Assembly: GCA_964432925.1 (NCBI GenBank)
Contig: CAYSPM010000159.1
Span: 1-5,613, forward strand
DNA from: CAYNTC01 sp964432925
GTDB lineage: Bacteria; Planctomycetota; Phycisphaerae; Sedimentisphaerales; Anaerobacaceae
Direction of reading: 5' to 3'
DNA: 5,613 nucleotides
This document shows, in pieces, positions 1 to 5,613 of this stretch. A program made the translations under genes and the position numbers. Within the stretch, counting starts at the first letter, position 1. Each line of letters starts with the position of its first letter. The notes under the pieces are model-generated. The model did no database searches and was not told where the DNA came from. It saw only the letters and a list, made by a program, of their open reading frames with translations.

Positions 1-506
1 TGGGCATGTTTTTGGTTCAGGTACCCAAACCAGTAATCAAAGCCCTTCTTGTTCGGAACGCCCGTAGTTGCCGCCTCGCCGAGTCCCCATTTGCCAACGA
101 TACCTGTGGTGTAGCCCGCTTTCTTTAGTAGCTCCGCCACAGTGACATCCGATGGTCGCAGTGGCACGCGAGCATTACCACGAACCAAGCAGTGCCCTGT
201 ATGCAGTCCAGTCATCAGCGCACAACGCGATGGAGCACATACCGTACTGCCGGCATAGTGATCGGTGAAGCGGATCCCCTCTGCTGCCATCCGATCTATA
301 TTTGGTGTGGCGATCTGCTTTTGTCCATAGCAACCTAAATCACCATAACCTAGATCATCAGCCAGGATAAAAATGATGTTTGGCCGTTTCTTCCGGCTCG
401 CCGATTCCCAACTAGCATCGGCACAGCCCGACGATAACGAAACAACACTTGCCGAAAGTGCCGCAGAACTTACTCTCTTAAGAAAACTGCGTCGATTCAT
501 CCGCAT
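1..506 (-). CDS. Sulfatase (arylsulfatase-type, family S1), N-terminal part, Tat signal; 3' end outside window
   Basis: The 168 visible residues are the N-terminal part of a type I sulfatase, which hydrolyses sulfate esters, often on polysaccharides. Seen: a twin-arginine export signal NRRSFLK (residues 4-10), a weakly hydrophobic Ser/Ala-rich stretch, then SSGC (Cys28), a possible but poor lipobox. Next come RPNIIFILADD with the metal-binding pair Asp50-Asp51, and CAPSRCALMTG, where Cys90 (codon 237-239) would be oxidised to formylglycine. Lys139 in GKWGLG matches the second sulfatase signature, with Gly where many members have His. The start at 506 is preferred because AAGG lies 5 nt upstream and the Tat motif then sits at the very N-terminus. 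In-frame ATGs at 545 and 500 are alternatives. It lies downstream of the M16 pair on the same strand, with a 138-bp gap and its own promoter candidate. Substrate cannot be told. The family call is secure; lipid anchoring is uncertain. Confidence 0.94.
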   Translation of the reverse strand, partial: MRMNRRSFLKRVSSAALSASVVSLSSGCADASWESASRKKRPNIIFILADDLGYGDLGCYGQKQIATPNIDRMAAEGIRFTDHYAGSTVCAPSRCALMTGLHTGHCLVRGNARVPLRPSDVTVAELLKKAGYTTGIVGKWGLGEAATTGVPNKKGFDYWFGYLNQKHA

Positions 507-569
507 GTTAGCCTTGCCATGCAACTCTCCCACATTTGCCTCCATATTAACTGATCTACGAATTGGTTC

Positions 570-597
570 ATAATATAGATTCAAATAGCAGGATCAA
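570..597 (-). promoter_or_regulatory. Candidate sigma70-type promoter for the sulfatase gene
   Basis: On the minus strand TTGATC (592-597) and TATTAT (570-575) are separated by 16 bp. Transcription would begin near 563, giving a leader of about 57 nt before the chosen ATG at 506. The longer in-frame ATG at 545 would also lie inside this transcript but has no visible ribosome binding site. The region is AT-rich, so chance matches are likely, and the gene could instead be read through from the M16 pair. Confidence 0.3.
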
Positions 598-644
598 ATA
601 CTTCTAATGTGATTCTTCTCAAAGTCTTTCTAATGAAAAAAGTG

Positions 645-2096
645 TCACTCTTCCGGCCCCGGAATGATTATGTCAATCCCGCGTACCGGCCCCAAAACCG
701 ACATAGGCTCGTCGAAATCATCGGGCCGGCCAACTGCCAGAATCTGCATCGCGTCCGGTTGAATATGTTTTCGGGCAACGCGCAGAACATCATCTTTAGT
801 TACCTTCTCTACATTATCCTTGATCTTTTGAAGAAAATCGGCTGGATAGCCAAAATATTCATAAGTCATAAGACGCCTGACAATTTCACCCTTCGAATCG
901 AAGCTGAAAACAAATGAATTGAGAAAGCTTTCCTTGGCTAGAGCAAGTTCTTCATCAGTTACCTCGCTCTCAGTCATCATCTGAACTTCTCGTATCATGG
1001 CGCGAATAGCGTGCACTGCCGACTCAGATTTGGTCTGACAGCCGACATAGAAAACTCCTGGATAGTCGTACTCGGCGTCATAATACCCGTAGACCGAATA
1101 CGCTAATCCCTGGCGTGATCGGATGTTCTTGAACAATCGGCTGGTAAAACTTCCGCCAAGAATTCGATTCATCACGACCAGCGCGAAGTAATCCGGGTCG
1201 TTCATCATACCACCGATATGGCCCATACATATATATGCCTGATTAATATCGTCCTTATGAATTACATTGACCGTTTGACGGAAGTGATATTCAACTTCAG
1301 GCTTCTCCGGCAACTGCACATCAGCCTTTTGCCAATCCTCAAATGCCTCCTCGATTTTCTCAGCCATTTCCCTTGTATCGAAATCACCCCAGATACCGAG
1401 CATAACGTTGTTGGGATGAAAGAACTTTTTATGAAACTTGATAAGGTCATTACGCGCTATTTTATCAATAGTTGCATACTCGGTGTGGCGTGCATAGGGG
1501 CTTTCCGGGCCATATATGAGTTTCCAGAATTCCCGCCAGGTAATGGAGCTTGGATGGTCATTACGGCGTGCAATGGCACTTCGATGCTGAATTTTTGCCA
1601 ATTCTACCTTTTCCTCAGCGAAAACCGGATTCATCAGCACATCAGCGAAAATATCTAAAGCAGTGTCAAGGTCCTCTTTCAGAACAGACATAGAAGCCCG
1701 GCCTGAATTCAGACCGATACCTGTTTCCACCGATGCAGCAATCTGCTCCAATTGTTCGTCTATTTCATCACCGGTCCTGCTGGTGGTGCCACCTGTTCGC
1801 ATCACCGTTCCGGTGATGTCCGCTAGGCCGACTTTTTCGGTAGGTTCATAAATTGACCCGGTCCGAATCATTGCGGACATCGTGATCAGTGGCAGCTCGT
1901 GATCCTCCACCAGAAACAAAAGCATACCATTGGCCAAAGTGACTTTCTCAACATCCGGGATCTCGATATCGCCCAATCTGGTGTATTTAAGCTTAGTATA
2001 TTGAGCAGCTTGTGGCGAACAACTCGGTAAGATAAAACAAGGCCATAAAGCCAGCAAAACGATAGCTGTAATCAAACATGTTTTTTTTATTTTCAT
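645..2096 (-). CDS. Non-catalytic M16 (insulinase/pitrilysin-like) subunit, probable lipoprotein
   Basis: This 483-residue protein has the M16B layout: an N-terminal domain (about 45-240, ending in the conserved FFHPNNVMLGIWGDF stretch) and a C-terminal domain (about 270-455). The HxxEH zinc motif is gone: the aligned segment is GLADITGTVM, with Asp93, Gly96 and Thr97 in place of His, Glu and His. It therefore cannot hydrolyse peptides alone. The C-terminal domain keeps the Arg/Tyr pair, Arg326 and Tyr333 in IRSRQGLAYS, spaced as in insulin-degrading enzyme (Arg824/Tyr831), where the pair holds substrate. The N-terminus is a signal peptide ending LPSC (Cys26), a usable though not ideal lipobox, suggesting a membrane-anchored periplasmic subunit. 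It starts 18 bp after the catalytic M16 gene and is almost certainly its partner. A run of eight A falls in codons 3-6. The inactive-partner role is inferred from family knowledge; the substrate is unknown. Confidence 0.95.
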   Translation of the reverse strand: MKIKKTCLITAIVLLALWPCFILPSCSPQAAQYTKLKYTRLGDIEIPDVEKVTLANGMLLFLVEDHELPLITMSAMIRTGSIYEPTEKVGLADITGTVMRTGGTTSRTGDEIDEQLEQIAASVETGIGLNSGRASMSVLKEDLDTALDIFADVLMNPVFAEEKVELAKIQHRSAIARRNDHPSSITWREFWKLIYGPESPYARHTEYATIDKIARNDLIKFHKKFFHPNNVMLGIWGDFDTREMAEKIEEAFEDWQKADVQLPEKPEVEYHFRQTVNVIHKDDINQAYICMGHIGGMMNDPDYFALVVMNRILGGSFTSRLFKNIRSRQGLAYSVYGYYDAEYDYPGVFYVGCQTKSESAVHAIRAMIREVQMMTESEVTDEELALAKESFLNSFVFSFDSKGEIVRRLMTYEYFGYPADFLQKIKDNVEKVTKDDVLRVARKHIQPDAMQILAVGRPDDFDEPMSVLGPVRGIDIIIPGPEE

Positions 2097-2105
2097 TTTT
2101 TATCG

Positions 2106-2110
2106 CTCCC
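2106..2110 (-). promoter_or_regulatory. Ribosome binding site of the non-catalytic M16 gene
   Basis: GGGAG on the minus strand lies 9 nt before the ATG at 2096, inside the 18-bp gap between the two M16 genes. It supports the MKIKK start and independent translation initiation of the second subunit within one transcript. Confidence 0.6.
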
Positions 2111-2114
2111 GATT

Positions 2115-3644
2115 TTAGGACTCATTTTCAGTTAAAACTGTCTCAATCAAGCCAACAGTTCTGTTCTTCCTTGTGAAATATTCTTTTACAATACGTTGAA
2201 TATCCTCTGCTGTAACATGTTCGATCATATCAAGCTGATTGAAGAGATTTCGCCAATTACCTGTTACGGCTTCATAGAATGTAAGCTGCGATGCAAGGCC
2301 ACGGTTGGATGCCAATTGTCGTATCAAGCTGGCACGTGTGCGTTTCTTTGCCTTGTCCAGTTCTTCTGGCAAGACAAGTTCGGTTTTCAGTCTTTCGATT
2401 TCAGCATAAATAACATCTTCACATTCCTGACTCGTGTGACCTTTAGCAGGTACGGCTGAAATAATAAACAAGGTAGGATATTTTTCCCGCCCCCGGTAGG
2501 TATAAGTTGAGACTGCGATCCTCTTGTCCTTAACAAGGCTCTTGTACAACCGAGAGGTACGACCGACACCGATGATCTCAGCGATAGCCTCGAATATAGC
2601 ATGGTCGGGATGGGTTACGCTTGGTCGATGATAACCGATTAAAAGGCGCGGCTGTGACGGATCCTCAATTATCACCCTGCGCTCTCCCAGTTGAGGTGGT
2701 TCTACGGTCTCGACTCGTTCAGGCTTGGGACCGCTTTTGATGTGGCTAAAATATTTTTCTGCTAATCCCCGTATCTTTTGTGGTTCTACATCGCCCACTA
2801 TCGCAACCGTCAGATTGCTTGGTGCATAATACTTTTTGAAAAATGCTTCTGCTTCAGGTCTGGTAAGCGTGCGGATATCGCTCATATGTCCTATTACAGG
2901 CTCGCTATACGGATGAGCCTTGAAGGCAATGGCCTGAAACTCCTCGTACAAACGCCGATGAGGGGAATTCTCACCTAAACGTCGTTCTTCTGTTACAACA
3001 TCCCTTTCTTTGTAGAACTCCCGAAGCACAGGATTAGCGAACCGATCCGACTCAAGTAACATCCACAGTTCTACTTTATTGGATGGCAGACTAACGATGT
3101 ACTGAGTGGCATCCTCACTGGTATAAGCGTTAAAACCTGTCGATCCCGCCCGTGTGTATACCTCCTCGTATTCATCGTGCACGATGTATTTTTGGGCCTC
3201 CTGTTGAGCCTTTTCGAAATGCTCTTGTAGCTGCTGAAGTTTCTCCTTATCTGCCTGGCCGCCTTTTCTTTTTTCCTCTTTGATTACCTCAAAAAGCTGG
3301 TCCATTTTGGCCATAGCCTTGGCTTCTGCCTTATATTTCTTGGTACCAACGGTTCTGGTGCCCTTAAATGCCATGTGCTCAAAAAGATGTGCCAGGCCGG
3401 TAATCCCTTTAACTTCGTCAACCGATCCGACATCAGCGTAAATGTGAAACGAAACGACCGGTGCTTCATGTCGCTTGAGGACCAGAAAATTGAGGCCATT
3501 ATCCAATGTAAATTTTGTCATTCGCTTCTCAAATTCCGCCAAATCCTGAGCCGTTGCGCATCTTGTGGCCAGCACACCAACGACAGAAAATAAGCTCATC
3601 AAACCAATTATTAACACTCTTGCTTCTCGCATTTTCCACATCAT
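2115..3644 (-). CDS. Catalytic M16 (insulinase/pitrilysin-like) zinc peptidase with coiled-coil insert
   Basis: This 509-residue zinc peptidase is the active subunit of the pair. The inverted zinc motif is HLFEH: His86 and His90 as ligands, Glu89 as the base. The third ligand should be Glu213 in YKERDVV. The gap from His90 to Glu213 is 122 residues, against about 75 in standard M16 enzymes. The excess is explained by a Lys/Glu/Gln-rich segment at about 105-152 that reads as a helical hairpin or coiled coil. The N-domain ends with YYAPSNLTVAIVGD (272-285) and the C-domain spans about 323-500. At the usual Arg/Tyr positions it has Val371 and Val378, so substrate binding must come from the partner encoded 18 bp downstream. 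The N-terminus is a signal peptide with likely cleavage after ATA (residues 30-32), placing the enzyme in the periplasm. ATGs at 3644, 3641 and 3632 are all possible; GGGG (3653-3656) lies 8 nt before the first. Substrate unknown. Confidence 0.95.
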   Translation of the reverse strand: MMWKMREARVLIIGLMSLFSVVGVLATRCATAQDLAEFEKRMTKFTLDNGLNFLVLKRHEAPVVSFHIYADVGSVDEVKGITGLAHLFEHMAFKGTRTVGTKKYKAEAKAMAKMDQLFEVIKEEKRKGGQADKEKLQQLQEHFEKAQQEAQKYIVHDEYEEVYTRAGSTGFNAYTSEDATQYIVSLPSNKVELWMLLESDRFANPVLREFYKERDVVTEERRLGENSPHRRLYEEFQAIAFKAHPYSEPVIGHMSDIRTLTRPEAEAFFKKYYAPSNLTVAIVGDVEPQKIRGLAEKYFSHIKSGPKPERVETVEPPQLGERRVIIEDPSQPRLLIGYHRPSVTHPDHAIFEAIAEIIGVGRTSRLYKSLVKDKRIAVSTYTYRGREKYPTLFIISAVPAKGHTSQECEDVIYAEIERLKTELVLPEELDKAKKRTRASLIRQLASNRGLASQLTFYEAVTGNWRNLFNQLDMIEHVTAEDIQRIVKEYFTRKNRTVGLIETVLTENES

Positions 3645-3721
3645 CTTGAGTACCCCTACATTATTACATCCCCATACATGTTCCGCTCATACATAAACAG
3701 CACACGCGAAAAGATAACACT

Positions 3722-3750
3722 TTCATAACACAGATACCCTTGACAGTCAA
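3722..3750 (-). promoter_or_regulatory. Candidate promoter of the M16 gene pair
   Basis: On the minus strand TTGACT (3745-3750) and TATGAA (3722-3727) are separated by exactly 17 bp. Transcription would begin near 3715, leaving a leader of about 70 nt before the M16 start. The -35 hexamer is the right half of the TTGACAGTCAA palindrome. Confidence 0.42.
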
Positions 3751-3768
3751 CTGCTATCAGCGTAAAAA
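3740..3768 (+). promoter_or_regulatory. Candidate distal promoter of the radical SAM gene
   Basis: TTGACA (3740-3745), a perfect -35 consensus, is followed after 17 bp by TAAAAA (3763-3768), a weak -10. The -35 is the left half of the palindrome that also serves the opposite strand. Only a transcript from this site would include the GTG at 3805. Confidence 0.3.
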
Positions 3769-3816
3769 AGTTAGCTGTGCGATGGTTGTCCATCTCATTG
3801 ATTCGTGAAACGGGTA

Positions 3817-3845
3817 TTGACAATATGTAACAGGTACGCTATTTT
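3817..3845 (+). promoter_or_regulatory. Candidate proximal promoter of the radical SAM gene
   Basis: TTGACA (3817-3822), a 17-bp spacer and TATTTT (3840-3845) make the best sigma70-like promoter in the window. Initiation near 3852 would give a leader of about 147 nt before the ATG at 3999, long enough for post-transcriptional control, though no hairpin stands out. Confidence 0.45.
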
Positions 3846-3998
3846 GCGAGTAGCCGGGTTAAGCGTTTGTGCGCAGATGTCCAGCTTTTTTAGAACTACA
3901 ATTCAACATGCGATGATTGCGCGGGAAAATCTTGAGCCTAAGACTTTCATTGATTCCATAAAAGATTGCACAGTCGCATCCGTCTATGAGCAAAAATC

Positions 3999-5297
3999 AT
4001 GAGACCGCGGATTTTGCTGGTCAACCCACCTATCTACGATTTCGCAGCTTACGATTTCTGGCTAAAGCCGTATGGCCTACTGAGCGTAGCAGGTTATCTG
4101 CGAGGTAAAGCCGAGTTCAAGTTATTTGACTTCCTGGATCGTCTGCATCCTTTCATGGCAAATCAGAAGGAACTTCAGTCCGACCGGTGGGGCAGGGGCC
4201 GATTTTACATTAAAAGAATCGAAAGCCCAGAGTGCTTACGATTAATACCGCGGTATTTTCGACGGTTTGGTTTACCTCATACTGCCTTTCAGAATTTTCT
4301 GCAACAGGAGGAACCTTTCGATTTCGCGCTCATACAAACAGTAATGACTTACTGGTACTTAGGTGTTCGAGAAGTTATTGAAGATATTCGTAAAGCTTAT
4401 CCTAAAATTAAAATCATACTGGGTGGTAATTACGTTACACTTTGCAGAAATCATGCAACAAAAATGGAAGCCGACTTTTTAGTTTCAGATCCTGACCTTG
4501 AACCGCTCTGGGAATATCTTCAAGTCACGCCAGATATGAACCAGCCGGCTTTATGGGAAGCGTATGACAAGTTGAATGTCGGTATTTTAAAATTGAGTGA
4601 CGGTTGTCCATTTAACTGCACGTACTGTTCCGTGCCGAAGGTTTATGGTGGTTTTAAGGCCCGGCTGTTAGAACGCTCTTTTGCTGAGTTAGAATTGTTA
4701 GCGGAGCACAGTGTTAAAAATATTGCCTTCTATGACGATGCATTGGTTTTTAAAGCAGAGAAAGTTTTAATGCCATTTTTGCATCAGGTTATTAAACGCA
4801 AAATGGACATCAACTTTCACTGTCCCAATGCCCTTAACGCTCGTTTTGTCACGAAAGAACTGGCTGGACTAATGGTGCAGGCAGGTTTCAAGACATTCTA
4901 TTTGGGTTTTGAGAGTTCCTGCCCGCAGTGGCAAGAACGCACAGGCTCAAAGGTCTCTTCTGACGAACTCGCACAGGCGGTGGGACATTTTGTTTCTGCC
5001 GGTGCAGAACCGACAAGTATTACAGCCTATCAAATACTCGGTCATCCTTATAGTGACGTTCAGCATCTCGAAGACTCAATGCGCTTTGTAAACAGCCTTG
5101 GCATTCGTGGGATGTTAGCTGATTTTTCACCGATCCCGGGGACGCCTGACGGCGATTATTGTCGGCGTTGGATCGATATGGATGAGCCGTTGATGCATAA
5201 CAAAACAGCTTTTCCAATTATCCGGCTAGGCTTTGAAGAGGTGAATCGCCTAAAAGACCTTCAGCGAAAACTGAATCGTGCACTTCCTAATATATAA
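3999..5297 (+). CDS. Radical SAM protein with cobalamin-binding-type N-terminal domain, substrate unknown
   Basis: This 432-residue protein is a radical SAM enzyme, which cleaves SAM at a 4Fe-4S cluster to make a 5'-deoxyadenosyl radical. The cluster motif CPFNCTYC gives Cys203, Cys207 and Cys210. Further core elements are AFYDDAL (243-249), FHCPNALNARF (273-283), GFES (303-306) and SPIPGTP (377-383). Residues 1-165 resemble the B12-binding domain of class B enzymes (ILLVNPP at the start, ILGGNYVTLC at 140-149), but I see no DxHxxG motif, so a cobalt-ligating His is lacking. The sequence matches, from memory, an uncharacterised family marked by MTYWYxG (116-122). No SPASM-type Cys cluster follows the core, so it is not a typical anaerobic sulfatase-maturing enzyme. 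The ATG at 3999 fits the family N-terminus, but no good ribosome binding site precedes it. A methyltransferase gene follows on the same strand. The fold is secure; the reaction is unknown. Confidence 0.95.
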   Translation: MRPRILLVNPPIYDFAAYDFWLKPYGLLSVAGYLRGKAEFKLFDFLDRLHPFMANQKELQSDRWGRGRFYIKRIESPECLRLIPRYFRRFGLPHTAFQNFLQQEEPFDFALIQTVMTYWYLGVREVIEDIRKAYPKIKIILGGNYVTLCRNHATKMEADFLVSDPDLEPLWEYLQVTPDMNQPALWEAYDKLNVGILKLSDGCPFNCTYCSVPKVYGGFKARLLERSFAELELLAEHSVKNIAFYDDALVFKAEKVLMPFLHQVIKRKMDINFHCPNALNARFVTKELAGLMVQAGFKTFYLGFESSCPQWQERTGSKVSSDELAQAVGHFVSAGAEPTSITAYQILGHPYSDVQHLEDSMRFVNSLGIRGMLADFSPIPGTPDGDYCRRWIDMDEPLMHNKTAFPIIRLGFEEVNRLKDLQRKLNRALPNI

Positions 5298-5341
5298 ACC
5301 ACCTGTAAAGACCCGTGGGCTAAATATGCACGGCATGCCAT

Positions 5342-5370
5342 TTGATTCTTAATCCGATGTGCTGTATATT
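5342..5370 (+). promoter_or_regulatory. Candidate promoter of the methyltransferase gene
   Basis: TTGATT (5342-5347), 17 bp, then TATATT (5365-5370). Initiation near 5377 would give a leader of about 113 nt. The 192-bp gap after the radical SAM gene shows no intrinsic terminator, so read-through from upstream is also possible. Confidence 0.35.
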
Positions 5371-5478
5371 TATTTAATTATGAATGCCCTAAGCGCACAT
5401 ATTAAGAGCTTCGGATGACCGATGGAAACAGTATTATACGACTATTCTAAACTATCTAAATAACATTTGGTGAATAAG

Positions 5479-5483
5479 AGGAG
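5479..5483 (+). promoter_or_regulatory. Ribosome binding site of the methyltransferase gene
   Basis: AGGAG within AAGAGGAGA lies 6 nt before the ATG at 5490. It is the strongest Shine-Dalgarno sequence in the window and fixes the start of the partial gene at the right edge. Confidence 0.72.
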
Positions 5484-5489
5484 ACAATA

Positions 5490-5613
5490 ATGAAGCAGTG
5501 GTATGAGTCATTATTTGAGAATTATGCGCATAAATATGATAATGAGTGTTTTGTTCAAGGAACGCTAGGGGAATGCGATTTTATTGAGCAAGAATTAAAT
5601 TATAACAAAAATG
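5490..5613 (+). CDS. Class I SAM-dependent methyltransferase, first 41 codons; 3' end outside window
   Basis: Only the N-terminus is present. The opening MKQWYESLFENYAHKYD, followed by FVQGTLGECDFIEQEL, closely resembles the start of a widespread group of class I methyltransferases, recalled from family knowledge. In these, the SAM-binding glycine motif (ILDxGCGTG) begins only a few residues beyond this point, so the motif that would confirm the call lies just outside the window. An excellent ribosome binding site sits 6 nt upstream. The gene lies 192 bp downstream of the radical SAM gene on the same strand, so the two may act in one modification pathway, though the gap and the separate promoter candidate argue against tight coupling. 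The methyl acceptor cannot be inferred. Confidence 0.78.
   Translation, partial: MKQWYESLFENYAHKYDNECFVQGTLGECDFIEQELNYNKN

Larger units (their letters stand above)
3645..3998. other. Divergent intergenic regulatory region
   Basis: These 354 bp separate the minus-strand M16 genes from the plus-strand radical SAM gene. They hold one minus-strand and two plus-strand sigma70-like promoter candidates and an 11-bp palindrome (TTGACAGTCAA, 3740-3750) shared by the two nearest promoters. A plus-strand open frame (GTG at 3805 to the stop at 4000-4002; internal ATG at 3877) ends in an ATGA overlap with the next gene, but it has no visible ribosome binding site and resembles no protein I know. I see no tRNA, riboswitch or terminator here. 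Confidence 0.7.

Noticed and set aside
625..665. Intrinsic terminator after the non-catalytic M16 gene
   Set aside because: The minus strand has AGTGACACT followed by six T, but the stem would be only about 3 bp with a tiny loop.
373..917. Plus-strand open frames opposite the sulfatase start and the M16 C-terminus
   Set aside because: They overlap well-supported minus-strand genes, lack ribosome binding sites and have no recognisable protein features.
1218..1658. Plus-strand open frame of 146 codons inside the non-catalytic M16 gene
   Set aside because: It is antisense to a clearly conserved M16 protein, resembles no family I know, and looks like a by-product of the codon pattern on the other strand.
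3999..5297. Idea that the radical SAM protein is the anaerobic maturase of the nearby Cys-type sulfatase
   Set aside because: There is no SPASM Cys cluster after the core, the N-terminal domain is of cobalamin-binding type, and the M16 pair and a divergent promoter region separate the two genes.
5298..5345. Terminator or mobile-element end around the GGCATGCC palindrome at 5332-5339
   Set aside because: The 8-bp palindrome has no loop, no following T-run and no second copy in the window.

Overview
The window looks like a stretch of chromosome from a Gram-negative bacterium. Three minus-strand genes encode exported proteins: a Tat-exported sulfatase and two M16-type metallopeptidase subunits, one secreted and one a probable lipoprotein. 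Two plus-strand genes encode cytoplasmic SAM-using enzymes. Base composition is balanced to slightly AT-rich. Protein style (Tat sulfatase with a GKWGLG motif, paired M16 subunits, and a radical SAM protein of the 'MTYWY' type) suggests an environmental lineage of the FCB or PVC groups, or an Acidobacteria- or Deltaproteobacteria-like organism. The sequence does not let me choose between these.

Left part, minus strand, read from about 3644 down to 1: a catalytic M16 peptidase (2115-3644); after an 18-bp gap, a non-catalytic M16 partner (645-2096); after a 138-bp gap, a sulfatase whose C-terminal part runs off the left edge (1-506). The two M16 proteins are complementary. The first keeps the HxxEH zinc site and lacks the Arg/Tyr substrate-binding pair. 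The second has lost the zinc site and keeps Arg/Tyr. This is the signature of an obligate heterodimer, probably acting in the periplasm.

Middle: a 354-bp divergent intergenic region (3645-3998) holds good sigma70-like promoter candidates on both strands. An 11-bp palindrome (3740-3750) supplies the -35 hexamer in both directions.

Right part, plus strand: a radical SAM protein with a cobalamin-binding-type N-terminal domain (3999-5297), a 192-bp gap with its own promoter candidate, then the first 41 codons of a class I SAM-dependent methyltransferase (5490 to the right edge).

I see no RNA genes, insertion sequences, CRISPR arrays, phage genes or clear intrinsic terminators. Nothing here proves a new system. 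The points most worth checking are the uncharacterised radical SAM protein and its methyltransferase neighbour, the small frame that ends in an ATGA overlap with the radical SAM start, and the shared palindromic promoter core opposite a heterodimeric M16 protease.
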